The notes under the pieces are model-generated. The model saw only the letters and a list, made by a program, of their open reading frames with translations, was not told the DNA's origin and searched no databases. Shown one piece after another: positions 53,312 to 62,425 of a stretch of DNA of 64,000 bases; the first letter of the stretch is position 1; every line of letters starts with the position of its first letter. A program made the translations under genes and the position numbers. Source of the stretch: JACMLD01 sp039919885 (GTDB lineage: Bacteria > Bacteroidota > Bacteroidia > Chitinophagales > Chitinophagaceae); assembly GCA_039919885.1 (NCBI GenBank), contig JBDSEV010000059.1:124001-188000 (forward strand), given 5' to 3'.

Positions 53312-54250
53312 TCATTCTATTACAATATAAGGTTTTAATTTCTCCCAGATTTCCGGCGTAACAATCTCAATCAATTGCAAATCATCTACCGATTTAAAAC
53401 TGCCATGCTGGTTACGGTATTGTACAATGGCATTGGCCAGGTTCCACCGGATATACGGGTGCTGTTTCAGGATAGTCGCATCTGCCGTATTGATGTTAAT
53501 GCGCCCGACGGCCGCCGGGTTACATTGCAGCAGCGTCTTAATCTTGTTAAAGGTTGAATCGGCGAGTCCATACGTTTCGGCCACCTGCTGCACGGCATAA
53601 AAACCACCCAGCTTTTCCCGGAAGCTGATGATACGGGCTGCGAGTTTACTACCTATGCCGGGCAGGGCAATCAATGCCGTGGTATCGGCGGCATTGATCT
53701 CAATGACAGCAGGCGCACGCTTTGCAGGATATACCGGCTTATCCGGAAACGGGTAGGTTTTCCTTTCTTCATACACCTTCTTTTCAATGGCCGGAGTGTT
53801 TTTTATTTGTACGTAAGGCAGCAACCGCTCATAGTCGTCTTTAAACAGTCCGTAAATTTTACCGATGTCCTGCGCTTTCCTGAACTGACCACCTTTCGCC
53901 AAATAATTTTGAATGGTTGCAACGGTTCTATCGCGGATGCCCAAACGCTTCCATCCTGCAACATCCAGCGTATTGGGATCAAAAGAGAACAGCACCGCCT
54001 TTTCTTTCGGTTCGGTTCTTCTGTCAGGAAAAGTGTGGTTAGGAATATTCTCCTGCTGGTCGGCTGCAGGAAGTGCTGCTGCTAACAATTGCATCTTTTC
54101 AATTTCTTCTTTGGAAGCAGGCATGGCTTTTTTTGCAGGCCAGAACCGGGGCAGCACAATTACAAAAAGAATAAGCGTCACCAGCACCATGATGCCGGCA
54201 CGATCTTTTTTTGTAAAACTGAGGTAGTCTTTTACAAATTTTTTCCACAT
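53312..54250 (-). CDS. Helix-hairpin-helix (ComEA-like) membrane-anchored protein
   Basis: 312 residues with one N-terminal membrane helix (about 19-37) and at least three helix-hairpin-helix repeats: FDPNTLDVAGWKRLGI (about 95), IEINAADTTALIALPGIGSK (about 185) and ININTADATILKQHPYI (about 255). ComEA binds DNA during uptake, but proteins with this layout in Bacteroidota are often of unknown role. No competence genes are adjacent. Confidence 0.85.
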   Translation of the reverse strand: MWKKFVKDYLSFTKKDRAGIMVLVTLILFVIVLPRFWPAKKAMPASKEEIEKMQLLAAALPAADQQENIPNHTFPDRRTEPKEKAVLFSFDPNTLDVAGWKRLGIRDRTVATIQNYLAKGGQFRKAQDIGKIYGLFKDDYERLLPYVQIKNTPAIEKKVYEERKTYPFPDKPVYPAKRAPAVIEINAADTTALIALPGIGSKLAARIISFREKLGGFYAVQQVAETYGLADSTFNKIKTLLQCNPAAVGRININTADATILKQHPYIRWNLANAIVQYRNQHGSFKSVDDLQLIEIVTPEIWEKLKPYIVIE

Positions 54251-54302
54251 AGAAATAAGGTGATGGAAAATTAACCCTATTTCCGCTACCGGCGATCTGA
54301 AT

Positions 54303-55082
54303 TTATGGTATTTTTATCTGCAGGCCATCGTATGCAAGTGCAATACCGTTGGGCAGGGTTGCATTTACATCATCGTGTTTGCCCATCTGGTGGCTCATGT
54401 GTGTGAGATATGTTTGCGGCACCTTCAGTTCCTGTGCCATCTGCACTGCTTCGTCCAGCGAAAAATGCGAAATGTGTTTTTCTTTCCTGAGGGCGTTAAT
54501 GACCATCACCTCACTGCCTCTTATCTTTTCTTTCTCTGCTTCCTCAATTCGGTTGGCATCTGTTATATAGGTAAAAAGGCCGAACCGGAAAGCCAGCACC
54601 TGCATCTTTAAATGCCAGACCTGTACGGGCGTTACCATTATATCGCCCACGGTAAAAGGTTCGGCGTCGATAGGATTTAGTGTAATCTCCGGCAGCCCCG
54701 GGTATTTGGTATCTGTAAAAGCATAGGGGAACTCGCGGATGATGACTTCCTGTGTAAGTTCGTTCGCATAAATATTCATTGGCTTGCCCGAGAAATAATT
54801 GAATGCCCTTACATCATCCAGTCCCGCAACGTGATCTTTATGCGGATGCGTAAACACGATGGCGTCCAGGTTTTTTACACCGGCCCGCAACATCTGGTAC
54901 CTGAAATCGGGCCCGGCATCCACGGCCAGGGTGGTGGTGGGCGATTGTACGAGGATGCTGCAGCGCAATCTTTTATCTTTCGGATTTTCCGAGGCGCAAA
55001 CTGCACAGGGGCAGGCAATCATAGGCACGCCGCTGCTGGTGCCGGTGCCCAAAAAAGTTATGGTGATTGGAGGATATGACAA
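54303..55082 (-). CDS. MBL-fold metallo-hydrolase (PhnP/RNase Z-like)
   Basis: 259-residue metallo-beta-lactamase-fold hydrolase. The N-terminus ITFLGTGTSSGVP and the metal motif FTHPHKDHVAGLDD (HxHxDH) are typical of the PhnP-like phosphodiesterase group. CPCAVCAS near residue 24 could add a structural zinc site. The start is TTG at 55082, since no ATG precedes the fold; a fold this close to the N-terminus supports it. Substrate unknown. Confidence 0.88.
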   Translation of the reverse strand: MSYPPITITFLGTGTSSGVPMIACPCAVCASENPKDKRLRCSILVQSPTTTLAVDAGPDFRYQMLRAGVKNLDAIVFTHPHKDHVAGLDDVRAFNYFSGKPMNIYANELTQEVIIREFPYAFTDTKYPGLPEITLNPIDAEPFTVGDIMVTPVQVWHLKMQVLAFRFGLFTYITDANRIEEAEKEKIRGSEVMVINALRKEKHISHFSLDEAVQMAQELKVPQTYLTHMSHQMGKHDDVNATLPNGIALAYDGLQIKIP

Positions 55083-55153
55083 TATTTGGGGTATGTATTG
55101 GGTATTAACATGCTGTTTTGGCCACCAAACAAAAAGGCACAGCTACAGGAAAA

Positions 55154-55429
55154 CTATTTCTCTTCTTCTTCAAACCTGGCGAGTACTTCTTTATATGTTT
55201 TTTTCGCCTCCGCCGAGAGCAGGTCGGGGTTCACCATCAATTGTGGTATAATATCCACCAGGGTATTGATACGGCCTTCCATCTGCAGGAATTTATTCAA
55301 CACCACCACTTTGCGTTCTTCCAATATGCAATAGCCGCTCTGAAAATTACCCCGCTCATACCGCACCACGTAGCCGGTCTCGTCCAGTATCCTTTCTATT
55401 TTATCAAGCGCCGTCTGGTTGTATTTCAT
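55154..55429 (-). CDS. Conserved small protein, function unknown
   Basis: 91 residues, mixed alpha/beta look: helix (about 5-17), two strands (VVRYERGNFQSGYCILEERKVVVLNKFL) and a charged C-terminal helix. It resembles a protein kept next to porX or MBL genes in related Bacteroidota, by recollection only. ATG at 55429; a longer frame to 55450 is less likely. Confidence 0.7.
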   Translation of the reverse strand: MKYNQTALDKIERILDETGYVVRYERGNFQSGYCILEERKVVVLNKFLQMEGRINTLVDIIPQLMVNPDLLSAEAKKTYKEVLARFEEEEK

Positions 55430-55653
55430 ATGTTCTATTGCTGAGTGCAATTCCGGTCACAAAAATATCTGTATACTGCCGGAAACACTACAAATAAAAA
55501 TGTAGTTTTTCCACAAACAATCAATAAAAACCAACTGGCTTCTACCTCCTGCTACCAAACCTTCCGTGCAAGACCAGGTTACTAGCGGAACTTTCTGCAT
55601 TGCTGTGCAGCTTCCATTTTACCAATTGGTACACGGCGCGCCTTTTTCCTCCT

Positions 55654-57210
55654 CTATTTACTCGTCATTCTTATCACCGGCACTATCATTTCTTCCAGGC
55701 TTACCCCGCCGTGCTGAAAGGTATTCCGGTAATAGTTTACGTAATAATTGTAGTTGTTCGGGTAACACAGGAAGCCGTCTTCCTTGGCAAAGATAAAGGA
55801 GGAGTTGACGGTAGGTACCGGCAAACCAGCCTCTTTGGGGTCGCGGAAAGCCAATACTTCCTTGGGCTCGTAATTAAGATTGCGCCCGTGTTTATACCGC
55901 AGGTTGGTAGTTGTCTGTTTGTCTCCAATAACCTTTGCAGGCGTTTTTACCCGAACGGTGCCATGGTCGGTTGCCAGTACAATGTTTATTTTTTTATCAG
56001 CTATTCTTTTAAAAGCCTGGTGCAGGGGCGAATGCTCAAACCAGCTGCGCGTTAAGGAGCGGTAACTCATTTCGTCGCCGGCCAGTTCTTTCAATACTTC
56101 CATTTCTGTTCTTGCATGACTGAGCATATCTACAAAATTGTAGACAATCACATTAAGGTCATTGCCCAGCAGGTTATGGATATTACTGACCAGGTCCTGC
56201 CCGGCATGGTTGTTTACAATTTTTGTATACGACGTTTTGATAGTATCTTTTTTTAAGCGCTTGAGCTGACCCCGTAAAAAATCTTCTTCGTATAAATTTT
56301 TGCCGCCTTCTTCCTCATCATTTTTCCATTGGTTAGGAAACTGCTTTTCAATATCTAACGGCATCAGCCCGGCGAAAATAGCATTCCGGCAGTATTGGGT
56401 AGCTGTTGGCAGGATGCTGTAAAAAGTTTCCTCTTCGATGATGCGAAAACTTTCCGCAAAAATCGGCTGTATGGCTTTCCACTGATCGAAGCGAAGGTTG
56501 TCAATCAGAATGAAAAACGTAGGTATTCCTTTCTCAATAAATGGGAAAACTTTTTGCTGCATCAGCGTATGACTCATCACCGGCACCGCCGCTGCTTTCG
56601 GGTTTATCCAGGAGAGGTAATTCCGGGAAATAAATTTAAAAAATTCGGTGTTGGCTTCTTGTTTCTGCGATTGAAATACTTCCATCATTTCAGGGCTATC
56701 GCTTTTGCCCATTTCCAGTTCCCAGTACACCAGTTTCCGGTAAATATCCATCCACTCATTGTAATCAGGATTGCTGTTCAGTGCCATAAACAAGTGGCGA
56801 AACTGCTGCTGGTAGGCGGAGGTCGTTTTCTCTGCCACCAGCCTTTTATTATCCAGTATTTTTTTAAGGCTAAGCCACACCTGGTTGGGATTTACCGGCT
56901 TTATCAGGTAGTCGCTGATTTGGCTACCAATGGCTTCATCCATGATATTCTCCGTTTCATTTTTTGTGATAAGCACAACGGGCACCTGCTGGTTCACTTC
57001 TTTTATTTTTGCAATTGTTTCCAAACCTGTAATGCCAGGCATAGATTCGTCCAGCAACACAACGTCAACAAGATTATCCTTTACATAATCAATGGCATCA
57101 AAACCGTTGGTAAGGGTATGTACGATGTATCCTTTATTTTCTAAAAATAATTTCTGCGATTGCAAACTTTCGATTTCATCATCTACCCAGAGTATTGTTG
57201 CGATTGCCAT
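55654..57210 (-). CDS. porX: PorX-type response regulator with PglZ phosphatase domain
   Basis: 518-residue two-domain protein. A receiver domain (about 1-125) has phospho-acceptor D54 in VVLLDESMPG and Lys VLITKNE; then comes a helical linker and a PglZ/alkaline-phosphatase-like domain (about 210-515) with DNLRFDQW and ATDHGTVRV. PorX regulates type IX secretion with PorY in Porphyromonas and Flavobacteria and has zinc phosphodiesterase activity on small nucleotides. The kinase is not adjacent. Confidence 0.92.
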   Translation of the reverse strand: MAIATILWVDDEIESLQSQKLFLENKGYIVHTLTNGFDAIDYVKDNLVDVVLLDESMPGITGLETIAKIKEVNQQVPVVLITKNETENIMDEAIGSQISDYLIKPVNPNQVWLSLKKILDNKRLVAEKTTSAYQQQFRHLFMALNSNPDYNEWMDIYRKLVYWELEMGKSDSPEMMEVFQSQKQEANTEFFKFISRNYLSWINPKAAAVPVMSHTLMQQKVFPFIEKGIPTFFILIDNLRFDQWKAIQPIFAESFRIIEEETFYSILPTATQYCRNAIFAGLMPLDIEKQFPNQWKNDEEEGGKNLYEEDFLRGQLKRLKKDTIKTSYTKIVNNHAGQDLVSNIHNLLGNDLNVIVYNFVDMLSHARTEMEVLKELAGDEMSYRSLTRSWFEHSPLHQAFKRIADKKINIVLATDHGTVRVKTPAKVIGDKQTTTNLRYKHGRNLNYEPKEVLAFRDPKEAGLPVPTVNSSFIFAKEDGFLCYPNNYNYYVNYYRNTFQHGGVSLEEMIVPVIRMTSK

Positions 57211-57256
57211 GCGGATTGTAATTTAATAAACGTTTAAAATTGCGAGTCACCTTAAT

Positions 57257-57337
57257 GAAGCTTTTAACTTTTAGCAATCAGGTGTTATTAAGAAAACCGC
57301 CAATACCAATAGCTGCAAGCTAATTGCTGACGGCTTC
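57257..57337. repeat. Inverted pair of 7-bp-period repeats upstream of porX and HD gene
   Basis: Left arm: GAAGCTT / TTAACTT / TTAGCAA / TCAGGTG (57257-57284). Right arm on the other strand: GAAGCCG / TCAGCAA / TTAGCTT / GCAGCTA / TTGG (57337 back to about 57306). Here the element lies between divergent genes rather than inside an operon. Confidence 0.62.
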
Positions 57338-57373
57338 TTCACAAACAAATGTAATTTATCTGGCCAGCCTTTG

Positions 57374-57381
57374 TACTTTTG
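57374..57381 (+). promoter_or_regulatory. -7 box of HD/lpx operon promoter
   Basis: TACTTTTG, 42 bp before the HD-domain gene; matches TAnnTTTG. It probably drives the HD gene and lpxD. Confidence 0.5.
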
Positions 57382-57423
57382 TACGCTGCACGGCGTAGTT
57401 GATTTAACAAATAAACAACAGTA

Positions 57424-58650
57424 ATGGCTTCATCTTCCAGGAAAATAATCAATGACCCGGTTTACGGATTTATAACAATTGATCATCCACTTCTATTACA
57501 GGTTATTGCGCATCCTTATTACCAGCGTTTGCGTCGTGTACACCAGATGGCTTTTGCATCGTTGGTTTACCCAGGTGCGGTACATTCACGGCTTCACCAT
57601 TCACTGGGCGCCTACCACCTGATGTGCTGCGCACTAACAGAATTGCAAAGCAAAGGTGTTGCAATAACGCCTGACGAAGCGCTGGCGGCAAAGATTGCCA
57701 TACTGCTGCACGATATAGGGCATGGTCCGTTTTCGCACGCACTGGAATACCAGTTGCTGGCCAACGTACACCATGAAGATCTTTCGCTGCTGATCATGCA
57801 CCACATGAATGCAGAAATGGACGGCAAGCTGGAAACCGCTATTAAAATATTTACAGATACTTACCACAAGCCTTTTTTACACCAGCTCATCAGCGGGCAA
57901 CTGGATGTAGACCGAATGGATTACCTCACCAGGGATAGTTTTTTCTCGGGCGTATCGGAAGGCGCCATTGGATATGACCGTATTCTAAAAATGCTGACCG
58001 TAGCGCAAAGCGAATTGATGGTAGAGGAAAAAGGCATTTACACCATTGAAAAATTCCTGGTATCACGAAGGCTGATGTACTGGCAGGTATACTTGCATAA
58101 AACGGTGGTGAGCGCAGAGAAAACGGTGGTGCGCATTATGGAGCGGGCCAAAGAACTCATCGGTAAAGGCGCGGACCTGCATGCCAGCACACCAGCCTTT
58201 GATTATTTTTTGCAGCATCCCGAAGCCAGTAATGCAATCAGCGAACACCTCGACAAGTTTTGTATGATGGACGACTACGATGTATTGAGCACCATTAAAA
58301 ACTGGATGTTTTATCCCGATACCATTTTATCCCTTTTGTGCCGCAGCCTGGTAGATCGCCGCTTACTTAAAGTTAAATTTGAGCAGGAACCATTTGATGA
58401 AGCCTATGTACAATCGCTGCGGAATAATATTTGCACTACACTCGGCGTAAGTGAAGCAGCAGCGCGCTACCTGGTTTTTACAGGGGAAGCCAGCAATACC
58501 ACCTATGACCCCACCGAAGAACACATCAATATTTTATTCAAAGACGGTAGCATAAAAGATATTTCAAAAGTTGACAATGCTTTAATACAGCACAATTTGA
58601 GCAGGCCAATGAAAAAATTTTATATTTGTTATTACAGCCTTCAGCCTTAA
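57424..58650 (+). CDS. HD-domain phosphohydrolase (dGTPase-like)
   Basis: 408-residue HD-superfamily hydrolase. Metal-binding motifs are visible as H60-type HSRLHHSLGAYHL, LLHDIGHGPFSHALE (HD pair) and LDVDRMDYLTRDS. Similar proteins act as dNTP triphosphohydrolases or nucleotide phosphatases; the family also includes SAMHD1-like enzymes. It is the first gene of an apparent HD-lpxD unit, 36 bp upstream of lpxD. Confidence 0.9.
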   Translation: MASSSRKIINDPVYGFITIDHPLLLQVIAHPYYQRLRRVHQMAFASLVYPGAVHSRLHHSLGAYHLMCCALTELQSKGVAITPDEALAAKIAILLHDIGHGPFSHALEYQLLANVHHEDLSLLIMHHMNAEMDGKLETAIKIFTDTYHKPFLHQLISGQLDVDRMDYLTRDSFFSGVSEGAIGYDRILKMLTVAQSELMVEEKGIYTIEKFLVSRRLMYWQVYLHKTVVSAEKTVVRIMERAKELIGKGADLHASTPAFDYFLQHPEASNAISEHLDKFCMMDDYDVLSTIKNWMFYPDTILSLLCRSLVDRRLLKVKFEQEPFDEAYVQSLRNNICTTLGVSEAAARYLVFTGEASNTTYDPTEEHINILFKDGSIKDISKVDNALIQHNLSRPMKKFYICYYSLQP

Positions 58651-58686
58651 CCTGTTTATTTCCGCTTAAACCAATAACTTCAATTT

Positions 58687-59736
58687 ATGACTTTCACCGC
58701 CGCTCAGATAGCAATGCTTATCAATGGAACAACGGAAGGCGATGCCTCTGCAGCGGTAGCAAGCTTTGGCAAAATTGAAGAAGCACAAGCTGGTCAGCTC
58801 GCCTTTCTTGCCAACCCCAAGTACGAAGATTTTCTATACAGCACGGCTGCTTCGGTTATCATAGTTAACGAAACGCAGGAACTCAGGCAACCTGTTACTG
58901 CTACCCTTATTCGTGTACCCGATGCGTACACTGCTTTTGCAACCTTATTAGCCAAATACCAGGAGATCATTTCGCAACAAATGGTAGGCATACAGGAGCC
59001 CTCGTATATTGCGAAGACTGCGCGGCTGGGCGATCAGGTCTATGTTGCGGCATTGGCGTACATTGGTGAAAATGTGGTGGTGGGTAACCATGTAAAAATA
59101 TTCCCGCATGTTTTTTTAGGTGACAATGTCCGGATAGGCGACCATACCGTTCTTCACCCCGGTGTAAAAATCTACCACGATTGCGTGTTGGGAAAAAACA
59201 TCACCGTGCACGCAGGTACGGTAATTGGCAGCGATGGCTTTGGCTTTGCGCCACAAACGGATGGCAGTTTTAAAAAAGTTCCCCAGATTGGCAATGTGGT
59301 AATTGAAGATCATGTGGAAATTGGTGCCAATGCAGCTATTGACCGCGCTACAATGGGTTCCACTATCATCCGGCGCGGGGCCAAATTAGACAACCTCATA
59401 CAGATTGCACACAACGTTGAAATTGGCAGCTCCAGCGTAATTGCTGCACAGGCCGGCATCAGCGGCAGCACCAAACTTGGCAGCGGTGTTATGATTGGCG
59501 GGCAGGCGGGTATTGCCGGCCATTTACAGCTGGCAGACGGCTCAAAAGTTAATGCCCAGGCGGGCCTGGGCAAATCCCTTAAAGCAAATGCGGCCGTGAC
59601 TGGTTCACCCGCGTACAATTATAACCAGGCCATCCGCGCACAAGCCATGGCACGCAACCTTCCGGAAATTGAAAAAAGGTTGCAGGAACTGGAACAGCTG
59701 GTAAAGCACTTACTGAAAGCAAAAGAAAATGTTTAA
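58687..59736 (+). CDS. lpxD: UDP-3-O-acylglucosamine N-acyltransferase
   Basis: 349-residue left-handed beta-helix acyltransferase, the third step of lipid A synthesis. An N-terminal uridine-binding domain (about 1-100) is followed by hexapeptide repeats (about 105-320) and a C-terminal helix. The active-site His lies in NLIQIAHNVEIG. It belongs to the lpxD, lpxC-fabZ, lpxA run on this strand. Confidence 0.96.
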   Translation: MTFTAAQIAMLINGTTEGDASAAVASFGKIEEAQAGQLAFLANPKYEDFLYSTAASVIIVNETQELRQPVTATLIRVPDAYTAFATLLAKYQEIISQQMVGIQEPSYIAKTARLGDQVYVAALAYIGENVVVGNHVKIFPHVFLGDNVRIGDHTVLHPGVKIYHDCVLGKNITVHAGTVIGSDGFGFAPQTDGSFKKVPQIGNVVIEDHVEIGANAAIDRATMGSTIIRRGAKLDNLIQIAHNVEIGSSSVIAAQAGISGSTKLGSGVMIGGQAGIAGHLQLADGSKVNAQAGLGKSLKANAAVTGSPAYNYNQAIRAQAMARNLPEIEKRLQELEQLVKHLLKAKENV

Positions 59737-59856
59737 ACCCGCACGCGCAGGCTCCCGTTGCTGATGGCTGAATAAAGATGGTATGGAGGCCTGTCAGGGT
59801 ACGGCAGCGCCCGAAAAGCAGCCTTAATCAAACCATTCCATTACATCCTGAATAAT

Positions 59857-59864
59857 TATCTTTG
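59857..59864 (+). promoter_or_regulatory. -7 box of lpxC-fabZ promoter
   Basis: TATCTTTG, 59 bp before the lpxC-fabZ ATG. An exact TAnnTTTG match. The 187-bp gap otherwise shows no gene or clear riboswitch. Confidence 0.55.
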
Positions 59865-59923
59865 CGCCAATTTAAATGGCAGCAGCACAATCACGAGGAA
59901 CCTATTAAATCTATTTTTGATTC

Positions 59924-61330
59924 ATGGATGTAAATTTCAATCCCGATAAACAGCATACGTTAGGGTCAGCAATAAGTATTTCAGGTACCGGTCTGCATAC
60001 GGGTATCAACGTTGACATGACATTAAAGCCCGCCAATCCTGGTTTTGGCTACCAGTTTCAGCGCATAGACATGCCCGGCCAGCCCATTATTAAGGCGGAC
60101 TGCGACCTGGTGACCGATGTGTCACGCGGCACCACCCTTGAAGATAATGGGGCTAAAATAAGTACCGTTGAGCACGTCCTGGCTGCGCTGGTAGGCATGG
60201 GAGTGGACAATTGTCTCATTGAAATTAATGGTCCGGAGACGCCCATCATTGATGGCAGTTCGGCGCCTTTTGTAGAGATAATTGAAGATGCAGGCGTGGT
60301 AGAGCAGGATGCCGCCAAAGCCTGGTATACCATAGACACCAATATTACGCATTACGATGAGGTAAAAAGGGTGGAAATGGTGGCAATGCCCGCGATGGAA
60401 TATAAAATCACTACGCTCATTGATTTCAACAGTCCTGTACTGGGCACGCAACATGCCGGTTTAAAAAGCATGGCAGAATTTAGGACAGAAATTGCCCCTT
60501 GCCGTACCTTTTGCTTTTTACATGAGCTGGAACTGCTGCTGGAACACAATCTTATTAAAGGCGGCAATATCAATAACGCCATTGTGGTGGTAGATAAACC
60601 AGTTACACCAGAAGAGATGGACCGGCTGGCAAAATATTTTGGCAGAGATAAAATTGAGGTTAAAAGTGAGGGTTACCTGAACAACCTGGAACTCCGCTAT
60701 CCAAATGAACCTGCCCGTCACAAATTGCTGGACGTTATTGGCGATTTGGCCCTGATTGGTTATCCTATCAAAGGACATATTATTGCGCATCGCCCCGGCC
60801 ATTCTACCAATGTAGATTTTGCCCGTAAAATAAAACAATACATAAAAAAGAACAAGCATACCAAGGATATCCCTGTATACAATCCAAACCAGCCCCCGCT
60901 GTACAACTCGCAGCAGATAGAAAAAAAACTGCCGCACCGTTACCCATTTTTGCTGGTAGACAAGATCATTGAACTAACAGATAAGCACATTGTGGGCATA
61001 AAGAATGTGACCATGAATGAGCATCATTTTGTGGGGCATTTCCCCGGCAACCCCGTGATGCCCGGCGTTTTGCAGGTAGAAGCACTGGCGCAAACCGGCG
61101 GCATCCTATGCATGAACGCGATGCCCCCGGGCGAATACGATACTTATTTTTTAAAAATTGACAACTGCAAATTCAAACAAAAAGTAGTACCCGGCGATAC
61201 AATGATCCTGAAAATGGAATTGATATCACCTGTAAGACGCGGTATTTGCGAAATGCATGGAACGGTTTATATCGGTAACAAAATAGCCGCCGAGGCCGAC
61301 TTAGTGGCACAACTCGTAAAAAGAAGTTAA
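59924..61330 (+). CDS. lpxC/fabZ: Bifunctional LpxC deacetylase / FabZ dehydratase fusion
   Basis: 468-residue fusion. Residues about 1-310 are UDP-3-O-acyl-GlcNAc deacetylase (zinc ligands in EHVLAALVG, H84 region, and HKLLDVIGDLAL); residues about 325-468 are 3-hydroxyacyl-ACP dehydratase (LPHRYPFLLVDKI, HFVGHFPGNPVMPGVLQVEA). The two enzymes draw on the same hydroxyacyl-ACP pool, so the fusion links lipid A and fatty acid synthesis. It is a known feature of Bacteroidota. Confidence 0.97.
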   Translation: MDVNFNPDKQHTLGSAISISGTGLHTGINVDMTLKPANPGFGYQFQRIDMPGQPIIKADCDLVTDVSRGTTLEDNGAKISTVEHVLAALVGMGVDNCLIEINGPETPIIDGSSAPFVEIIEDAGVVEQDAAKAWYTIDTNITHYDEVKRVEMVAMPAMEYKITTLIDFNSPVLGTQHAGLKSMAEFRTEIAPCRTFCFLHELELLLEHNLIKGGNINNAIVVVDKPVTPEEMDRLAKYFGRDKIEVKSEGYLNNLELRYPNEPARHKLLDVIGDLALIGYPIKGHIIAHRPGHSTNVDFARKIKQYIKKNKHTKDIPVYNPNQPPLYNSQQIEKKLPHRYPFLLVDKIIELTDKHIVGIKNVTMNEHHFVGHFPGNPVMPGVLQVEALAQTGGILCMNAMPPGEYDTYFLKIDNCKFKQKVVPGDTMILKMELISPVRRGICEMHGTVYIGNKIAAEADLVAQLVKRS

Positions 61331-61472
61331 CCGGCTGAACAGCGAAAAATACCAACCCTCAGGCTTAACAAATATTAAACAAAAACCAGGTATACCTTGG
61401 GCAACAGGAATAGCAGTAACGACGTTACTAACATGCGTTAATTAATGTTTTAGCTGCTTTCGCGCTTTTTAA

Positions 61473-61480
61473 TACTTTTG
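61473..61480 (+). promoter_or_regulatory. -7 box upstream of lpxA
   Basis: TACTTTTG, matching TAnnTTTG, 138 bp before the lpxA ATG. The 288-bp gap (61331-61618) has no other gene-like content. Confidence 0.4.
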
Positions 61481-61618
61481 CATGTTAGCGGGCTTATTTT
61501 TTCATATTCAACCGATTCATTGAAAACCAATCGTCAAACAGATCGCGCTAAGCTAAGTCCCGTTGGGAGCAATACACCTATTGCCAGTACAAAACCAATC
61601 CTTAAGAATTTAAATACA

Positions 61619-62425
61619 ATGATTCACCCCCATACTTACGTTCATCCCAATGCAAAACTGGCTACCAACGTAAAAATTGACCCCTTTACTGTCATTCACC
61701 ATGATGTGGAAGTGGGTGAGGGTACCTGGATTGGAAGTAACGTTACAATTATGGAAGGGGCGAAAATTGGCAAAAATTGTCGCATTTTCCCCGGCGCAGT
61801 AATTGCGGCCGACCCGCAGGATTTAAAGTTTGAAGGTGAGAATACGCGGGTAGAAATTGGTGACAACACCACCATCCGCGAATTTGTTACCGTGCACCGC
61901 GCTACTAAGGACAACTGGGTTACCAGGGTTGGAAACAATTGCCTGATTATGGCCTACAGTCATATTGCGCACGATTGTGTGATTGGCAATAACTGTATCA
62001 TGAGCAATAATACCCAGGTAGCAGGACATGTTATCATGGGCGATTGGGCCATTCTTGGCGGCATGTGTGCCGTACACCAGTTTGTACAGATTGGCCAGCA
62101 TTCTTTTGTAAGCGGTGGGTCACTGGTTGGCAAAGATGTTCCACCTTATATAAAAGCGGGCCGTGTACCCCTCAGCTATGCGGGCGTTAATTCAGTTGGT
62201 CTGAAACGCCGTGGTTTTACGGTAGATAAAATCAATCATATTCTTGAGATATACCGCATCATTTACAATAAGGGTATGAATACCAGCCAGGCACTGGAAT
62301 ACCTGGAAGAAGAATTTGCTGCTTCTGATGAGCGCGATGAAATAGTAACTTTTGTGCGTGAAAGTAACCGCGGTATCATCAAGCGTTATACAAAAGGCAA
62401 CACAGATGACGATATCGCTATCTGA
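61619..62425 (+). CDS. lpxA: UDP-N-acetylglucosamine acyltransferase
   Basis: 268-residue hexapeptide-repeat trimer that begins lipid A synthesis. The beta-helix (about 5-190) carries the catalytic His in IMAYSHIAHDCVIGN; the C-terminal helical part is present. A frame opens 141 bp upstream at a TTG, but the ATG at 61619 (MIHPHTYVHP) matches the family. The ABC ATPase gene starts 20 bp before its stop codon. Confidence 0.96.
   Translation: MIHPHTYVHPNAKLATNVKIDPFTVIHHDVEVGEGTWIGSNVTIMEGAKIGKNCRIFPGAVIAADPQDLKFEGENTRVEIGDNTTIREFVTVHRATKDNWVTRVGNNCLIMAYSHIAHDCVIGNNCIMSNNTQVAGHVIMGDWAILGGMCAVHQFVQIGQHSFVSGGSLVGKDVPPYIKAGRVPLSYAGVNSVGLKRRGFTVDKINHILEIYRIIYNKGMNTSQALEYLEEEFAASDERDEIVTFVRESNRGIIKRYTKGNTDDDIAI

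Noticed and set aside
59745..59830. GC-rich stretch upstream of lpxC-fabZ as a riboswitch
   Set aside because: No known riboswitch core motif could be matched.
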